Below are positions 59,807-60,018 of a stretch of 60,018 bases of DNA, in pieces. The translations under genes were made by a program, and so were the position numbers. Every line of letters begins with the position of its first letter. The stretch's first letter is position 1. The DNA comes from Prevotella multiformis DSM 16608 (GTDB lineage Bacteria; Bacteroidota; Bacteroidia; Bacteroidales; Bacteroidaceae): the NCBI RefSeq assembly GCF_000191065.1, contig NZ_GL872282.1, positions 304,234 through 364,251 of the forward strand, given 5' to 3'. The notes below the pieces were generated by a model. It worked only from the letters and a program-made list of their open reading frames with translations, had not been told where the DNA came from and did not search any database.

Positions 59807-60018
59807 TCTTTTCGGGAAAACAATGGGAAAACACAGCAATTTTGAAAACTCCATGATTTTTTGATAAACTTGGCATCGTATCAGCACAAGTAAAACATGT
59901 AAACGGGGTCTCGCAGAGTATCAAAATTGCGATGGGAAAACAGTTGGGAAAACATTTTTCCATCTTCTTAGTCTTTTCACTCCATATTTCTGTCCACACA
60001 TCATGTCCCCTATCATTT
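59807..60018. other. Window end beyond the tRNA
   Basis: No supported gene. Two closely spaced pairs of GGGAAAAC (59814-59833 and 59934-59954) stand out in an AT-rich stretch. The region may continue into an element integrated at the tRNA, but the window ends. Confidence 0.4.

Overview
This window is a piece of a Bacteroidota chromosome, most likely Prevotellaceae. The signs are Bacteroidota-type promoters (a -7 box TAnnTTTG, sometimes with TTTG 19-20 nt upstream), a PorT-like outer-membrane protein, a Wzi-type capsule protein, a TPP-riboswitch operon of TonB receptor, PnuT and thiamine pyrophosphokinase, the Bacteroidota form of the sialate genes, and DUF3791/DUF3990 cassettes. No phage, plasmid or insertion sequence is intact. 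The species assignment is an inference.

Layout. 0-7 kb: nitroreductase, B12-dependent ribonucleotide reductase, FolB, a cell-wall amidase and an MCE lipid-transport protein. 7-13 kb: dnaA, then the thiamine salvage operon behind a TPP riboswitch. 13-23 kb: mnmE, a nucleoside phosphorylase, asparaginase, a sialate catabolic operon (mutarotase, MFS transporter, lyase) and pgk. 23-27 kb: tRNA-Lys, an ATPase behind a duplicated palindromic operator, and dinB.

27-48 kb is an exopolysaccharide/capsule locus. It holds an initiating sugar transferase, an SLBB export protein, Wzz, Wzx, Wzy, an acyltransferase, several glycosyltransferases, a LicD-type phosphotransferase and a nucleotidyltransferase fused to a CobD/HisC-like PLP enzyme. 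A second initiating enzyme of the WecA type and a Wzi protein lie at its far end. The stretch from about 33 to 42.5 kb is clearly more AT-rich than its surroundings. Two separate DUF3990 (predicted ADP-ribosyltransferase-like) modules lie inside the locus. One sits with an AAA-ATPase/PD-(D/E)XK protein between the export gene and wzz. The other follows the last biosynthetic genes.

48-60 kb: a PorT-like protein, a 5'-nucleotidase split over two genes, rplS, a small HTH-like protein, a secreted protein with a T9SS-like tail, ridA, a stand-alone AICAR transformylase, a four-helix-bundle gene surrounded by heptanucleotide repeats, a CPBP protease, ribF and a CAT-anticodon tRNA.

Intergenic DNA is the least ordinary part. 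There are three arrays of tandem palindromes (period about 23 bp) and four or five copies of a degenerate ~130-bp repeat. Three copies of that repeat lie just after the stop codons of minus-strand genes. A ~34-bp promoter block is identical in front of asparaginase and the AICAR transformylase, 38 kb apart. There is also a 36-30-36 bp direct repeat and a duplicated ~125-bp block near 57 kb. Two capsule features deserve the closest look: the paired DUF3990 modules, and the possible self-contained route from phosphoserine or phosphothreonine to an aminoalcohol-phosphate decoration (PLP-enzyme/nucleotidyltransferase fusion plus LicD).
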